Source: Ursidibacter maritimus (GTDB taxonomy: Bacteria; Pseudomonadota; Gammaproteobacteria; Enterobacterales; Pasteurellaceae). Taken from it: a stretch of DNA of 41,747 nucleotides. The position numbers were made by a program, and so were the translations under genes. A model generated the notes under the pieces. It had not been told where the DNA came from. It saw only the letters and a list, made by a program, of their open reading frames with translations, and ran no database searches. Within the stretch, counting starts at the first letter, position 1, and the number at the start of each line of letters is the position of its first letter. The DNA lies in NCBI RefSeq assembly GCF_009761395.1, contig NZ_LEKN01000002.1:1-41747 (forward strand), given 5' to 3'. This document shows positions 18,775-27,355 of the stretch, piece after piece.

Positions 18775-19275
18775 ATGTCTGAAGAAAACAAAGTAGAAAC
18801 ACAAGAAGAACAAGCTGCGTTTGAAATGCAGATCCAACGTATTTATATCAAAGATGTTTCATTTGAAGCGCCAAACTTACCAACTATCTTCCATCAAGAG
18901 TGGAAACCACAATTAGCTTTTGAATTAGATACTGAAACATTACAAGTTGGTGAAGATACTTATGAGGTGGTATTACATATCAACGTACAAACTACCTTAG
19001 AAGATAGTAACGATGTTGCATTTATCTGTGAAGTTAAACAAGCAGGTGTATTCACCATTAAAGGCTTAGAAGGCATTCAATTGGCTCATTGCTTAGCATC
19101 AAAATGCCCTGAGGTATTATACCCTTACGCTCGTGAATTGATTTCAAGCCTTGTAAACCGTGGCACATTCCCTGCATTAAACCTTTCACCAGTAAACTTC
19201 GATGCACTCTTTGTTGATTATTTAGAGCGTCAGCAGGCAGAAGAACAAACTGAAGAAAAACCAGCATTAAACTAA
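18775..19275 (+). CDS. secB: Protein-export chaperone SecB
   Basis: This 166-residue tetrameric chaperone keeps preproteins unfolded and delivers them to SecA. The conserved [11 protein letters not shown] near the start, [13 protein letters not shown] in the core and the [19 protein letters not shown] segment before the tail are diagnostic. The acidic C-terminus is typical. An AAGGATTC site precedes the ATG. It sits between yibN and gpsA, the conserved enteric order minus grxC, and a hairpin terminator follows. Confidence 0.98.
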   Translation: MSEENKVETQEEQAAFEMQIQRIYIKDVSFEAPNLPTIFHQEWKPQLAFELDTETLQVGEDTYEVVLHINVQTTLEDSNDVAFICEVKQAGVFTIKGLEGIQLAHCLASKCPEVLYPYARELISSLVNRGTFPALNLSPVNFDALFVDYLERQQAEEQTEEKPALN

Positions 19276-19290
19276 TTTATTGTTGAATTA

Positions 19291-19322
19291 AAAATGGGTA
19301 TGCTAAGCATACCTATTTTTTT
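19291..19322 (+). terminator. Terminator after secB
   Basis: A palindromic stem, AAAATGGGTATGCT with AGCATACCTATTTT (one G-U pair), followed by a run of T residues, 15 bases after the secB stop. gpsA begins about 20 bases later, so read-through is likely partial. Confidence 0.75.
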
Positions 19323-19340
19323 AGATGAGTTTTAATAGCA

Positions 19341-20351
19341 ATGGACACTATCTATACGGCTCCTGTTACTGTACTTGGTGCTGGTTCTTACGGCACTGCT
19401 TTGGCAATTGCCTTATCGCGTAACGGACATAAAACTTATTTATGGGGACATAACCCACAAAAAATGTCAGTCATGGCAGAAACTCGCCAAAATCATGAAT
19501 TTTTACCTGATATCGTATTTCCGGATGCTTTAGAAATCGAAAGCGATCTATCAAAAGCATTGGAAAAAGCCAAAGACCTACTGATTGTTGTACCTAGCCA
19601 CGTTTTTACAGAAGTCTTGCAACAAATAAAACCCTTACTCACGCCTGTGCATCGTATTATCTGGGCGACAAAAGGGTTAGAGCGAGATACTGGGCGATTA
19701 TTGCAAGAGGTTGTTTGGCAAATTTTAGGGAAAAACTACCCGCTTGCAGTGTTATCAGGCCCAACTTTTGCGAAAGAGTTAGCACAAGGTTTACCAACAG
19801 CGATTTCTCTAGCATCAGATAACCCTATTTTTGCCGATCAAATGCAACAGCGTATTCACTGTGCAAAAGCCTTTCGGGTTTATCTCAATAACGATATGAT
19901 TGGTGTTCAACTAGGCGGTGCAATTAAAAATGTTATTGCGATTGGGGCAGGTATTTCTGATGGAATGGGCTTTGGGGCAAATGCTCGCACCGCCTTGATC
20001 ACTCGTGGTTTAGCTGAAATAGGTCGTTTAGGGGAATCGCTGGGTGCAAATCCAACTACCTTTATGGGAATGGCAGGATTAGGCGATCTGGTTTTAACCT
20101 GTACTGACAATCAATCACGCAACCGCCGTTTTGGGCTAATGCTTGGTCAAGGTAAAAGTGCCGAACAAGCAATGGCAGAAATCGGTCAAGTAGTTGAAGG
20201 TTTTTATAATACAAAAGAAGCCTACTTACTTGCTCAACAACAGGGCATAGAAATGCCAATTGTCGAACAGATTTATCAAATGTTATTCTGCGGTAAACAA
20301 GCTGATGATGTTGTAAAAGCCTTATTAGGTCGAGAACGTAAAGGCGAGTAA
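19341..20351 (+). CDS. gpsA: Glycerol-3-phosphate dehydrogenase (NAD(P)+), GpsA
   Basis: A 336-residue cytoplasmic enzyme reducing dihydroxyacetone phosphate to sn-glycerol-3-phosphate, the phospholipid backbone precursor used by PlsY (encoded later in this window). The Rossmann loop is [12 protein letters not shown] (about 9-20). [15 protein letters not shown] and [16 protein letters not shown] (with the catalytic Lys) are the family signatures. cysE follows after 22 bases, as in E. coli. Confidence 0.98.
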   Translation: MDTIYTAPVTVLGAGSYGTALAIALSRNGHKTYLWGHNPQKMSVMAETRQNHEFLPDIVFPDALEIESDLSKALEKAKDLLIVVPSHVFTEVLQQIKPLLTPVHRIIWATKGLERDTGRLLQEVVWQILGKNYPLAVLSGPTFAKELAQGLPTAISLASDNPIFADQMQQRIHCAKAFRVYLNNDMIGVQLGGAIKNVIAIGAGISDGMGFGANARTALITRGLAEIGRLGESLGANPTTFMGMAGLGDLVLTCTDNQSRNRRFGLMLGQGKSAEQAMAEIGQVVEGFYNTKEAYLLAQQQGIEMPIVEQIYQMLFCGKQADDVVKALLGRERKGE

Positions 20352-20373
20352 TCAAATAATTAAAGGGGGAAAT

Positions 20374-21192
20374 ATGGCAGAAATCAATCCACAGCAAATT
20401 TGGCAGAGTATTCGTGAAGAAGCTCAAGAGCTAGTTAATAGTGAGCCAATGCTTGCAAGCTTTTTCCACGCCACGATTTTAAAACATCATAATCTAGGCG
20501 ATGCACTAAGCTACATTTTGGCGAATAAACTTGCAAATGCAATTATGCCAGCAATTGCTCTAAAAGAGATTATTGAAGAAGCCTATCACGCAAACCCACA
20601 AATTATTGCCAGTGCGGCTTGTGATATTGAAGCTGTTCGCACACGAGATCCTGCTGTCGATAAATGGAGTACCCCATTGCTTTATCTCAAAGGCTATCAT
20701 GCCTTACAAAGCTATCGTGTAACCCATTATTTATGGAATCAAGGTAGACAAGCCCTAGCGATTTATTTACAAAATGAAATTTCTGTTGCTTTTGATGTGG
20801 ATATTCACCCTGCGGCAAAAATTGGTTGTGGAATTATGTTAGATCACGCAACAGGTATTGTTGTGGGTGAAACATCGGTAATTGAAAATGATGTCTCGAT
20901 TTTACAAGGTGTTACTCTTGGGGGAACAGGCAAAGAACACGGTGATCGTCACCCTAAAATTCGTGAAGGCGTAATGATTGGTTCAGGAGCTAAAATTCTC
21001 GGAAATATTGAGATCGGACGTTATTCAAAAATTGGGGCAAATTCAGTAGTACTCAATGCTATTCCCGAATACGCAACTGCAGCCGGCGTGCCTGCTCGAA
21101 TTATCGGTCAATCCCAAACTCAGAAACCTGCTTTTGAAATGAACCAATATTTTGAAAATAGCGATAATTTGCTTGATGGTGAAGGGATTTAG
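20374..21192 (+). CDS. cysE: Serine O-acetyltransferase CysE
   Basis: This 272-residue enzyme acetylates serine with acetyl-CoA, the committed step of cysteine synthesis. An N-terminal helical domain (to about 140) precedes a left-handed beta-helix of hexapeptide repeats (about 145-245) containing DIHPAAKIGCGIMLDHATGIVVGE (catalytic His in LDHATG) and GGTGKEHGDRHPKI. The C-terminus ends in Ile (DGEGI), the form needed to dock into O-acetylserine sulfhydrylase. A GGGGGAA ribosome site precedes the ATG. Confidence 0.97.
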   Translation: MAEINPQQIWQSIREEAQELVNSEPMLASFFHATILKHHNLGDALSYILANKLANAIMPAIALKEIIEEAYHANPQIIASAACDIEAVRTRDPAVDKWSTPLLYLKGYHALQSYRVTHYLWNQGRQALAIYLQNEISVAFDVDIHPAAKIGCGIMLDHATGIVVGETSVIENDVSILQGVTLGGTGKEHGDRHPKIREGVMIGSGAKILGNIEIGRYSKIGANSVVLNAIPEYATAAGVPARIIGQSQTQKPAFEMNQYFENSDNLLDGEGI

Positions 21193-21204
21193 TTCTAATA
21201 AGAG

Positions 21205-21249
21205 ATAAGCGGTAAGATTAGCAAAATGAATTGCGTAACGTACCGCTTG
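21205..21249. terminator. Inverted uptake-signal terminator between cysE and gntT
   Basis: AAGCGGTA (21207-21214) pairs with TACCGCTT (21241-21248). It lies between the convergent cysE and gntT ends and could stop transcription from both sides. Confidence 0.65.
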
Positions 21250-21259
21250 TCTATTCTCT

Positions 21260-22609
21260 CTATAAAATAGCACTACCAATTAAAGCGATAATAAAGCCGA
21301 CTAATCCAATAGAAGTCTCAAGTGCAGTCCAAGTTTTTAGAGTTGTTTTCTCATCCATTTCTAAAAAACGGCTCATCAACCAGAAACCAGAGTCATTTAC
21401 GTGTGAAAGTACTGTTGCTCCTGATGCAATGGAAATCACAATAAAACAGAGATCGAATTGGCTTAAATCGGTGGTATTGGCAACGGTTGGAGCAATAAGT
21501 GCTGCCGTAGTGGTTAATGCTACGGTTGCAGAACCTTGTGCAACACGAAGTGTGGTCGCAATTAAGAAAGCTGCAACAATAATAGGCATTCCTGTATCTG
21601 ACATCATATTTGATAAAACATCGCCAATTCCACTCGCTCTTAATACACCGCCAAACATACCGCCAGCACCAGTTACCAGTACAATTGAACAAATAGGACC
21701 TAAAGCATTATTACAGATTTTTTCGATTTGATCGTAACTACGATTATCTCTAAGGAGTGCAATTGCAACCAATAATGTAATGAGCAATGCAATAGGTGTT
21801 TTACCGATTAAGCGTAAACTTTGAACCCAAAGCTCAGAACCATTAATAACTTTGGCAACACTTAATGTATTTAGCCCTGTATCAAATAGGATCAAGAAAA
21901 TAGGGAGTAATAATACAATTAAAACACGTTTAAAACTTGGTGGGTTTTGTACAGATGTTTCATTGATAGCATTTGTATTTAAAAATGCTTTAGGTAAATC
22001 AACATGAATACGTTTACTAATAAACATACTGAATAGATAAGTACCAATGTACCAAGTTGGAATTGCACAGACTAAACCAACAATAACTAATAATCCCATA
22101 TTCACACCTAATAAATCACCTGATGCAACAGGACCTGGGTGTGGCGGTAAGAATGCGTGCATTACGGCAAAAGCACCAGCAGATGGGAAAGCATAACGTA
22201 GTACTGAACCACCAAATTGCTTAGCTACGCTGAAAATAATTGGCAACATTACGACTAAACCCGCATCAAAGAAAATTGGGAATCCGAATAAGAGTGATGC
22301 TACCCCTAATGCGAAAGGCGCTTTCTCTTTACCAAATTTATTGATGAGCGTATCGGCTAAAACTTTTGCTCCCCCAGTAATTTCAAGTAAGAGACCAATC
22401 ATTGCACCGAGCCCCACTAATAGAGCAACTGACGCTAATGTACTACCAAAGCCACTTAATAAAGTAGGTAAAATCTTATCTACTGGAATGCCTGTAGCAA
22501 GAGCGGTTAATAAACTGACGATAATTAAAGCAACGAAAGCGTGCACTTTAAATTTCATAATGAGTACAAGCAGTAAAAGAATGGCTGCTATCATTGTAAA
22601 AATAAGCAT
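21260..22609 (-). CDS. gntT: Gluconate permease, GntP family (GntT-like)
   Basis: This 449-residue inner-membrane protein has about 12-14 hydrophobic segments and the GntP-family segments FLPPHPGPVASGDLLGVN (about 154-171), GFPIFFDAGLVVMLP and GSATVALTTTAALIAP, with SHVNDSGFWL near the C-terminus. The family imports gluconate or related sugar acids by proton symport. The divergent gntK and the gntR next to it, plus matching operators, make gluconate the likely substrate. The ribosome site is GGAGGA. The specific E. coli paralogue cannot be decided. Confidence 0.93.
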   Translation of the reverse strand: MLIFTMIAAILLLLVLIMKFKVHAFVALIIVSLLTALATGIPVDKILPTLLSGFGSTLASVALLVGLGAMIGLLLEITGGAKVLADTLINKFGKEKAPFALGVASLLFGFPIFFDAGLVVMLPIIFSVAKQFGGSVLRYAFPSAGAFAVMHAFLPPHPGPVASGDLLGVNMGLLVIVGLVCAIPTWYIGTYLFSMFISKRIHVDLPKAFLNTNAINETSVQNPPSFKRVLIVLLLPIFLILFDTGLNTLSVAKVINGSELWVQSLRLIGKTPIALLITLLVAIALLRDNRSYDQIEKICNNALGPICSIVLVTGAGGMFGGVLRASGIGDVLSNMMSDTGMPIIVAAFLIATTLRVAQGSATVALTTTAALIAPTVANTTDLSQFDLCFIVISIASGATVLSHVNDSGFWLMSRFLEMDEKTTLKTWTALETSIGLVGFIIALIGSAIL

Positions 22610-22630
22610 AATATCCTCCGATATGTTTTT

Positions 22631-22668
22631 GTTATCGGTAACATAATTTCATTCACTATAGATGTAAA
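22631..22668 (-). promoter_or_regulatory. gntT promoter with GntR-type operator
   Basis: On the minus strand a TTTACA -35 (22663-22668) and a TATGTT -10 (22640-22645) are 17 bases apart. The -10 overlaps ATGTTACCGATAAC (22631-22644), a near-palindrome that recurs at gntK. A bound repressor would cover the -10 and start site. Confidence 0.7.
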
Positions 22669-22762
22669 TAGTGTATTGCCATTTATTTTAATTTTGTGAA
22701 ATAGTTCAAATTTTCTAAAAAAACATGGATAAATTTTGTATTTAAAATGCTATGTTATTTAT

Positions 22763-22784
22763 ATAAATAGGTTATCGGTAACAT
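22763..22784 (+). promoter_or_regulatory. gntK promoter/operator
   Basis: A TATAAA -10 (22763-22768) is followed at once by GTTATCGGTAACAT (22771-22784), identical to the 14 bases at the gntT promoter. It ends 12 bases before the gntK ATG. It is read as the GntR operator, placed to block the transcription start. Confidence 0.7.
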
Positions 22785-22796
22785 TTGGGGTGGTAT

Positions 22797-23312
22797 ATGT
22801 CAGGAAAAGCATTTATTTTGATGGGAGTATCTAGTACAGGAAAGACATCTGTTGGAACAGTAGTTGCTAATCGCTTAGGTCTAAAACTGATTGACGGCGA
22901 TGATTTACATCCAAGAGAGAATATCATCAAAATGGGAAGTGGAAACCCGCTTAATGATGAAGATCGAAAACCTTGGCTGACTCGAATCAATGATGCGGCA
23001 TTCAGTCTAGAACAAAAGAGTGAGAAAGGGATTATTATCTGCTCTGCTTTAAAAAAGCAGTATCGAGATTTAATTCGCCAAGGAAATGAAAACATCACAT
23101 TCTTATTTTTACAAGGTTCATTTGAAACAGTTTTGGCACGAATGCAAAAACGCAAGGGGCATTATATGAAAGTGGATATGCTAAAGAGTCAGTTTGATAC
23201 ATTAGAAACACCTGATTTATCATTAGAACCTGACGTGATTTTTATTGATATTCAAGGCGATTTCGAGCAAGTGGTTGAACAGTGTATGGAGGCAATTAAG
23301 CCTTTAATTTAG
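22797..23312 (+). CDS. gntK: Gluconokinase GntK
   Basis: This 171-residue kinase phosphorylates gluconate to 6-phosphogluconate. It has a Walker A loop MGVSSTGKTSVG (about residues 9-20), the substrate segment DGDDLHPRENIIKM and the LARMQKRKGHYM lid region typical of small gluconokinases. I start it at the ATG at 22797; a TTG four codons upstream overlaps the operator and is unlikely. GGGG lies close to the ATG as ribosome site. Its stop codon overlaps the gntR stop on the other strand (23309-23312). No edd/eda or gnd is present here. Confidence 0.95.
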   Translation: MSGKAFILMGVSSTGKTSVGTVVANRLGLKLIDGDDLHPRENIIKMGSGNPLNDEDRKPWLTRINDAAFSLEQKSEKGIIICSALKKQYRDLIRQGNENITFLFLQGSFETVLARMQKRKGHYMKVDMLKSQFDTLETPDLSLEPDVIFIDIQGDFEQVVEQCMEAIKPLI

Positions 23313-24307
23313 ATACTTTCACCAAGATGAATTTGATAACCTAGATTGATAATGCTTTTTTGTTGTGGTAGCCCATTAATTCGATCTAACAATTCTTGAG
23401 CGGCAACTTTGCCAATTTCTAGGCGAGGAGTGATCACCGTAGCGAGTTGTGGAGTGAGTGATTGCCCAACATCGTGTCCGTGAAAACCTGCGATAGCTAT
23501 TTGTGTTGGAATTTGGATTCCTAAACGTTGACATTCAAATAATGCTCCAATTGCTAGGTCATCATTGGTGCAGAAAATTCCATCTAAATCTGGGAACTGC
23601 TTTAAAGCTTGTCGTAATTGGCTGGAACCTAAGCTAAATGAAGACGGTTGTTCCGTTTTCAAACTATGGGGCATCAATCCATATTTTTTCATTGCTAATT
23701 CATAGCCTTGCATTTTTAACTGGGTGCGTTTATCCATTCGAGCAGAAAAATAAATAATATTTTTATGCCCACGTTGGATCATTGTTTCCACCATAGCTTG
23801 AGCTGCAGAAATATTATCAAAACCCACTGCTTGTTGTATTCCGACTTCGCTGCTATCCATAATCTCAACAACAGGAATGTGGGCGATTTCTAGCATCTTT
23901 CGTGTACGTTCGGAATGATGATTCTCAGATAGGATAATGCCATCAACATTGTAAGAAAGTAGTGATTCAATTCTCTTTTCTTCTTTTTCAACACTATATC
24001 CATAGTGAGCCAACATGGTTTGATAACCAGCTTGATCAGTAATCAGCTCAATCCCTTTAATCACATCGGCAAAAACTTGATTCGTTAAAGATGGTACTAA
24101 AACACCAATTGCACGACTTTTAGCATTGGATAAAATATCTGGAGCACGATTAGGAATATAACCAAACTGCTCTATTGCTTGAGCGATCCGCTCTTGAGTT
24201 GCAATAGCTACTGAATTTGGATTACGCAAATAGCGACTGACCGTCATTTTGGTAATTCCAAGATGTGTCGCAATGTCTTGCAAGGTAGGGCGTTTATGTT
24301 TGGTCAT
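23309..24307 (-). CDS. gntR: LacI-family transcriptional regulator, GntR-like
   Basis: A 332-residue repressor. The N-terminal helix-turn-helix and hinge (about 1-60, TLQDIATHLGITKMTVSRYL and NRAPDILSNAKS) are typical of the LacI family and closest to GntR/IdnR. The C-terminal periplasmic-binding-protein-like domain (about 65-332) would bind the inducer, probably gluconate. It converges on gntK with overlapping stop codons. Two identical operator-like sites in the gntT-gntK gap are its likely targets. It is not a member of the unrelated 'GntR superfamily'. Confidence 0.93.
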   Translation of the reverse strand: MTKHKRPTLQDIATHLGITKMTVSRYLRNPNSVAIATQERIAQAIEQFGYIPNRAPDILSNAKSRAIGVLVPSLTNQVFADVIKGIELITDQAGYQTMLAHYGYSVEKEEKRIESLLSYNVDGIILSENHHSERTRKMLEIAHIPVVEIMDSSEVGIQQAVGFDNISAAQAMVETMIQRGHKNIIYFSARMDKRTQLKMQGYELAMKKYGLMPHSLKTEQPSSFSLGSSQLRQALKQFPDLDGIFCTNDDLAIGALFECQRLGIQIPTQIAIAGFHGHDVGQSLTPQLATVITPRLEIGKVAAQELLDRINGLPQQKSIINLGYQIHLGESI

Positions 24308-24335
24308 TGGTTCGGATTAGAATAACTAGAAAATC

Positions 24336-24383
24336 AAAAGCGGTCAGATCCTTGCAAAATTTTACAGAAATCTCACCGCTTGT
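24336..24383. terminator. Inverted uptake-signal pair between gntR and nrdA
   Basis: AAGCGGT (24338-24344) and ACCGCTT (24375-24381), with additional AGAT/ATCT pairing inside and CTTGCAAAATTTT in the loop. It lies directly after nrdA (minus strand), so it probably terminates nrdBA. Confidence 0.65.
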
Positions 24384-24392
24384 AGCGTTTAT

Positions 24393-26102
24393 TTAGCCTT
24401 CACAGCTGCTGCAACTGAGTAAGTTGCGGTTGAATACTTGGGCGGCACTCATTGAATATTGGTAGTAAATTGATTTTAAACCAAGTTCTTCTGCAGTTAA
24501 GTATAACTGGTTCAGATCACGAGCTGGAGTTGCTGGGTGAACCATAATGTTGATACTTTGCCCTTGATCGATATATTTTTGACGCTGTGCGGCTTGTTGA
24601 ATCACACTTAATTGACTGATTTCAGAGAAGGTTTTAAAGACTTCTTTCTCTTGATCCGATAATTGTGAAAGGTGTTGCACAGAGCCATCATTGAGTAAAA
24701 TACTGTCCCAAATCTCTTGAGTATCAATACCTTTCTCTTGTAATAGTTTTTCTAAGAATGGATTCTTATAAACGGTTTTAATTTTCGCCAAATCTTTCAC
24801 ATAGTAGTTTGACTTAAATGGCTCAACGGAAGGTGATACGCTACCTAAAATAAAACTACTTGATTTGGTTGGGGCAATACTCAATAACGTGGTATTGCGG
24901 CGACCATAACCTTTCAATAACTCTGGCTCTCCAAAACGTTGCGCAAGTTCTTTTGACGCTTGCAAAGTTTTTTCTTGGAGCGTTTTAAAAATAATATTAT
25001 TCTTCTGCATCGCTTCAAAGCTATCAAAAGCAATATTATTTGCCTGTAAATAGCTATGCCAACCTAATACACCTAAACCTAACGCACGATGTCTGCGAGC
25101 AAAACGATTTGCACGATCTAAAAATGGCATTTCTGCACTTTTCTCAATAAATTCAGACATTACTACATCTAAGAAATAGGTGAGTACTTCTGGTGCATCA
25201 GTATCTTTCCACTCATCAAAATAGAGTAAATTCATTGATGATAAGCAACAAACAAAGCTCTCATCATCACTAGAAGGCAACATAATTTCGGTACAAAGAT
25301 TTGATGCATGAACCGTCATATTTTTATCTTTGTACACATCTGGGCGACCAGCATTGGCATTATCTTTAAAGAATAAATATGGAATACCCGTTTCTGTTTT
25401 ACGCTGCAAAAGTTTTGCCCAAAGTTGGCGCTTGTATGGATCACCTGCTTTCATTGACTCAAGCCAGTCGTGTCCAACACAAACCCCATAGTACATTAAC
25501 TGAATTGGATTACCTTCAGTGTGAATATCTAGCCACTCATCAATATCGCCGTGTTCAATATCAATATAACCAGCGAATTGACCTTTGCGAGATGTACCTT
25601 GAGAAATAACATCAATGACTGTATCAAACAACTTACTAAAGTTAAAAGAACCGTCTGACTTACCATTATTTTTAATGGCACTACCACGAGGACGAATATC
25701 GCCAAAATAGGCAGAGGTTCCACCACCAATTTTGCTCATCATTCCGACTTCTGCGGTCGTTACCATAATTTCGTGAATGGAGTCGCCAATATAGCTACCA
25801 AAACAAGAAATAGGTAAACCACGATCTAAACCAAAGTTAGACCAAATTGGCGAGGAGAGAGAAAAATATCCACGAGCCATATAGTGATAGAATTTATCCG
25901 CATAGCCTTCAATGCCTAATTTGCGTTCGGCGTGTTCGGCAATAAAGCGGATACGTTCTAAGGCAGTTGTGCCTTCTAACAGGTAGCCACGTTGTAAAAA
26001 TAAGCGGCTATCATCATTTAACCAGTGGAAATCGGGACGGTTTTCGTCTGTGTAGCCGAGCTCAAATAACTTCGGCTGATAGTAAGCGTTAGAATAAGTC
26101 AT
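24393..26102 (-). CDS. nrdA: Ribonucleotide reductase class I alpha subunit, short form without ATP cone
   Basis: The catalytic subunit that reduces ribonucleoside diphosphates to deoxyribonucleotides. Active-site residues are in place: Cys100 (E. coli Cys225), Asn268-Leu-Cys270-Thr-Glu272 (Asn437/Cys439/Glu441) and Cys285 (Cys462). The radical-path pair is Tyr546-Tyr547, and the thioredoxin/glutaredoxin-facing tail is CSSCEG. At 569 residues it is about 190 shorter than the usual enteric NrdA because the N-terminal ATP-cone domain is absent; the start MTYSNAYYQP goes straight into the catalytic domain, and no upstream coding for a cone is visible because nrdB overlaps it by 14 bases. dATP overall-activity inhibition is therefore not expected. 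Confidence 0.93.
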   Translation of the reverse strand: MTYSNAYYQPKLFELGYTDENRPDFHWLNDDSRLFLQRGYLLEGTTALERIRFIAEHAERKLGIEGYADKFYHYMARGYFSLSSPIWSNFGLDRGLPISCFGSYIGDSIHEIMVTTAEVGMMSKIGGGTSAYFGDIRPRGSAIKNNGKSDGSFNFSKLFDTVIDVISQGTSRKGQFAGYIDIEHGDIDEWLDIHTEGNPIQLMYYGVCVGHDWLESMKAGDPYKRQLWAKLLQRKTETGIPYLFFKDNANAGRPDVYKDKNMTVHASNLCTEIMLPSSDDESFVCCLSSMNLLYFDEWKDTDAPEVLTYFLDVVMSEFIEKSAEMPFLDRANRFARRHRALGLGVLGWHSYLQANNIAFDSFEAMQKNNIIFKTLQEKTLQASKELAQRFGEPELLKGYGRRNTTLLSIAPTKSSSFILGSVSPSVEPFKSNYYVKDLAKIKTVYKNPFLEKLLQEKGIDTQEIWDSILLNDGSVQHLSQLSDQEKEVFKTFSEISQLSVIQQAAQRQKYIDQGQSINIMVHPATPARDLNQLYLTAEELGLKSIYYQYSMSAAQVFNRNLLSCSSCEG

Positions 26103-27066
26103 CGGCGGTAATCTGCTTCATTTTTTTACTGTAATCGGTACTACGTTTGTTAAAGAAATCAGTTTCTTTAGTCGAAAGGATCTCAATATCAAACCACTCT
26201 GTTTCTTTCAACATTTCAGGATCAATGTCGTGTGGCGGTTCTAAGCCTAATGCGATCAAAGAATTATTATAACGGTGCATAATATAATTCTCGACAGTTT
26301 TGCGGCTAATAAAGCTTAAATCACCTTCTTCGAAGATCCAATCTAAAATGCCACGCTCTGCTTCTAATGCCTGAGCAGCAAGGATTTTTAGTTCTTCATA
26401 AAATTCAGGAGTGAAAAGGTCAGAATGCTCATCACGCAAAATTTCATAAAGTGCGATGCCAAAACGCCCGTGAATTTCTTCTTCTTTTGACGTTGCTTCA
26501 ACGGCATTTGAAATCCCTTTAAATAAATTACGATGTTTATTGAACGACATCATCACAAGGAATTGCCCAAATAACGAAATATGCTCAACAAACAGTGAGA
26601 ATAATACGAGTGATAACACAAAACGATCCTGACCATCGTCTTTATCACGCATAAAATCTTCCATATAACGAATACGCGCCATTAAAGGTTCAATATCGGT
26701 GATCTGTGTGAACATCTCATTTAAGCCTAATTTTTCAAGCAAAAATGAATACGCATCTTTATGGCGAACTTCACTTTCAGCGAAAGTTCCACCTACATCA
26801 TCAATTTCAGGTTTTGGAAAATAACGATATAAATCACCCCAGAAACGTTTTACACTCACTTCAACTTGAGAAATTGCGAGCATTGTACGAGTCAGAACGT
26901 GACGTTCGTGATCATTAATGTTGGTACGATAATCTTGAATATCGCCTGTAAAATTAAACTCTGTATGCAACCAATAAGAGTGGCGGATAGCATCTTTAAA
27001 TTCGAGTAGTTCAGGATATTCGTAAGGTTTAATTTGCAAACGTTTTTCAAAAATATTGCGAGACAT
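26089..27066 (-). CDS. nrdB: Ribonucleotide reductase class I beta subunit, class Id-like
   Basis: A 325-residue ferritin-fold radical-generating subunit. Predicted metal ligands are Glu69, Glu99, His102, Glu161, Glu196 and His199, with Tyr106 at the position of the classical radical Tyr. The first ligand is Glu rather than the Asp of E. coli, and the pattern and numbering closely follow what I recall of the dimanganese class Id subunit of Flavobacterium johnsoniae. No ATP cone is present here either. Neither nrdI nor a yfaE-type ferredoxin is adjacent. Gene order is nrdB-nrdA, the reverse of enteric bacteria. Paired NrdR boxes lie upstream. Confidence 0.92.
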   Translation of the reverse strand: MSRNIFEKRLQIKPYEYPELLEFKDAIRHSYWLHTEFNFTGDIQDYRTNINDHERHVLTRTMLAISQVEVSVKRFWGDLYRYFPKPEIDDVGGTFAESEVRHKDAYSFLLEKLGLNEMFTQITDIEPLMARIRYMEDFMRDKDDGQDRFVLSLVLFSLFVEHISLFGQFLVMMSFNKHRNLFKGISNAVEATSKEEEIHGRFGIALYEILRDEHSDLFTPEFYEELKILAAQALEAERGILDWIFEEGDLSFISRKTVENYIMHRYNNSLIALGLEPPHDIDPEMLKETEWFDIEILSTKETDFFNKRSTDYSKKMKQITADDLF

Positions 27067-27223
27067 GGTGAATTAGACCTTCTATCTGAGATGTAAAATA
27101 TCGGCGTATTCTAGTGATATTTTTTATTAAAACAAGGTCTTGACAAATCAACAACCCAATCAGCTCGTAGTGAGTATTTGATTTTTAAAGGAAAATTCTT
27201 TTGTAAATAAAAAGAGGATTTTA

Positions 27224-27270
27224 TAACAATATATTGTGTGTTATTTTTCATGCAGCACAACATATAGTGA
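27224..27270 (-). promoter_or_regulatory. Paired NrdR boxes upstream of nrdB
   Basis: Two 16-base sites resemble the NrdR consensus ACACAATATATTGTGT: one at 27224-27239 (14 of 16 match) and one at 27255-27270 (12 of 16). They are 31 bases apart, about three helical turns, as known for NrdR targets. nrdB starts 158 bases downstream of the nearer box; the promoter itself is not certain (a TATAAA-like -10 lies next to the near box). Confidence 0.75.
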
Positions 27271-27271
27271 T

Positions 27272-27330
27272 AACAAGCGGCCGAATTTTCTACTCATTTT
27301 GCAAAAAGTAGAGATATTCCGACCGCTTGA
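27272..27330. terminator. Inverted uptake-signal terminator after putA
   Basis: AAGCGG (27274-27279) pairs with CCGCTT (27323-27328); further pairing (TCTACT with AGTAGA) extends the stem, and TTTTGCAAAA fills the loop. It ends the minus-strand putA unit 28 bases after its stop codon. Confidence 0.7.
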
Positions 27331-27355
27331 AATTTAGCATTTAGGTGACTTTATT

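Noticed and set aside
21231-21731. 166-codon plus-strand frame opposite gntT
   Set aside because: It lies across the uptake-signal terminator and antisense to conserved permease sequence; no domain or start site supports it.
24393-26102. nrdA as a frameshifted or truncated pseudogene because of its short length
   Set aside because: All catalytic and radical-path residues and the CxxC tail are present, and the start overlaps nrdB cleanly; the missing part corresponds exactly to the ATP cone.
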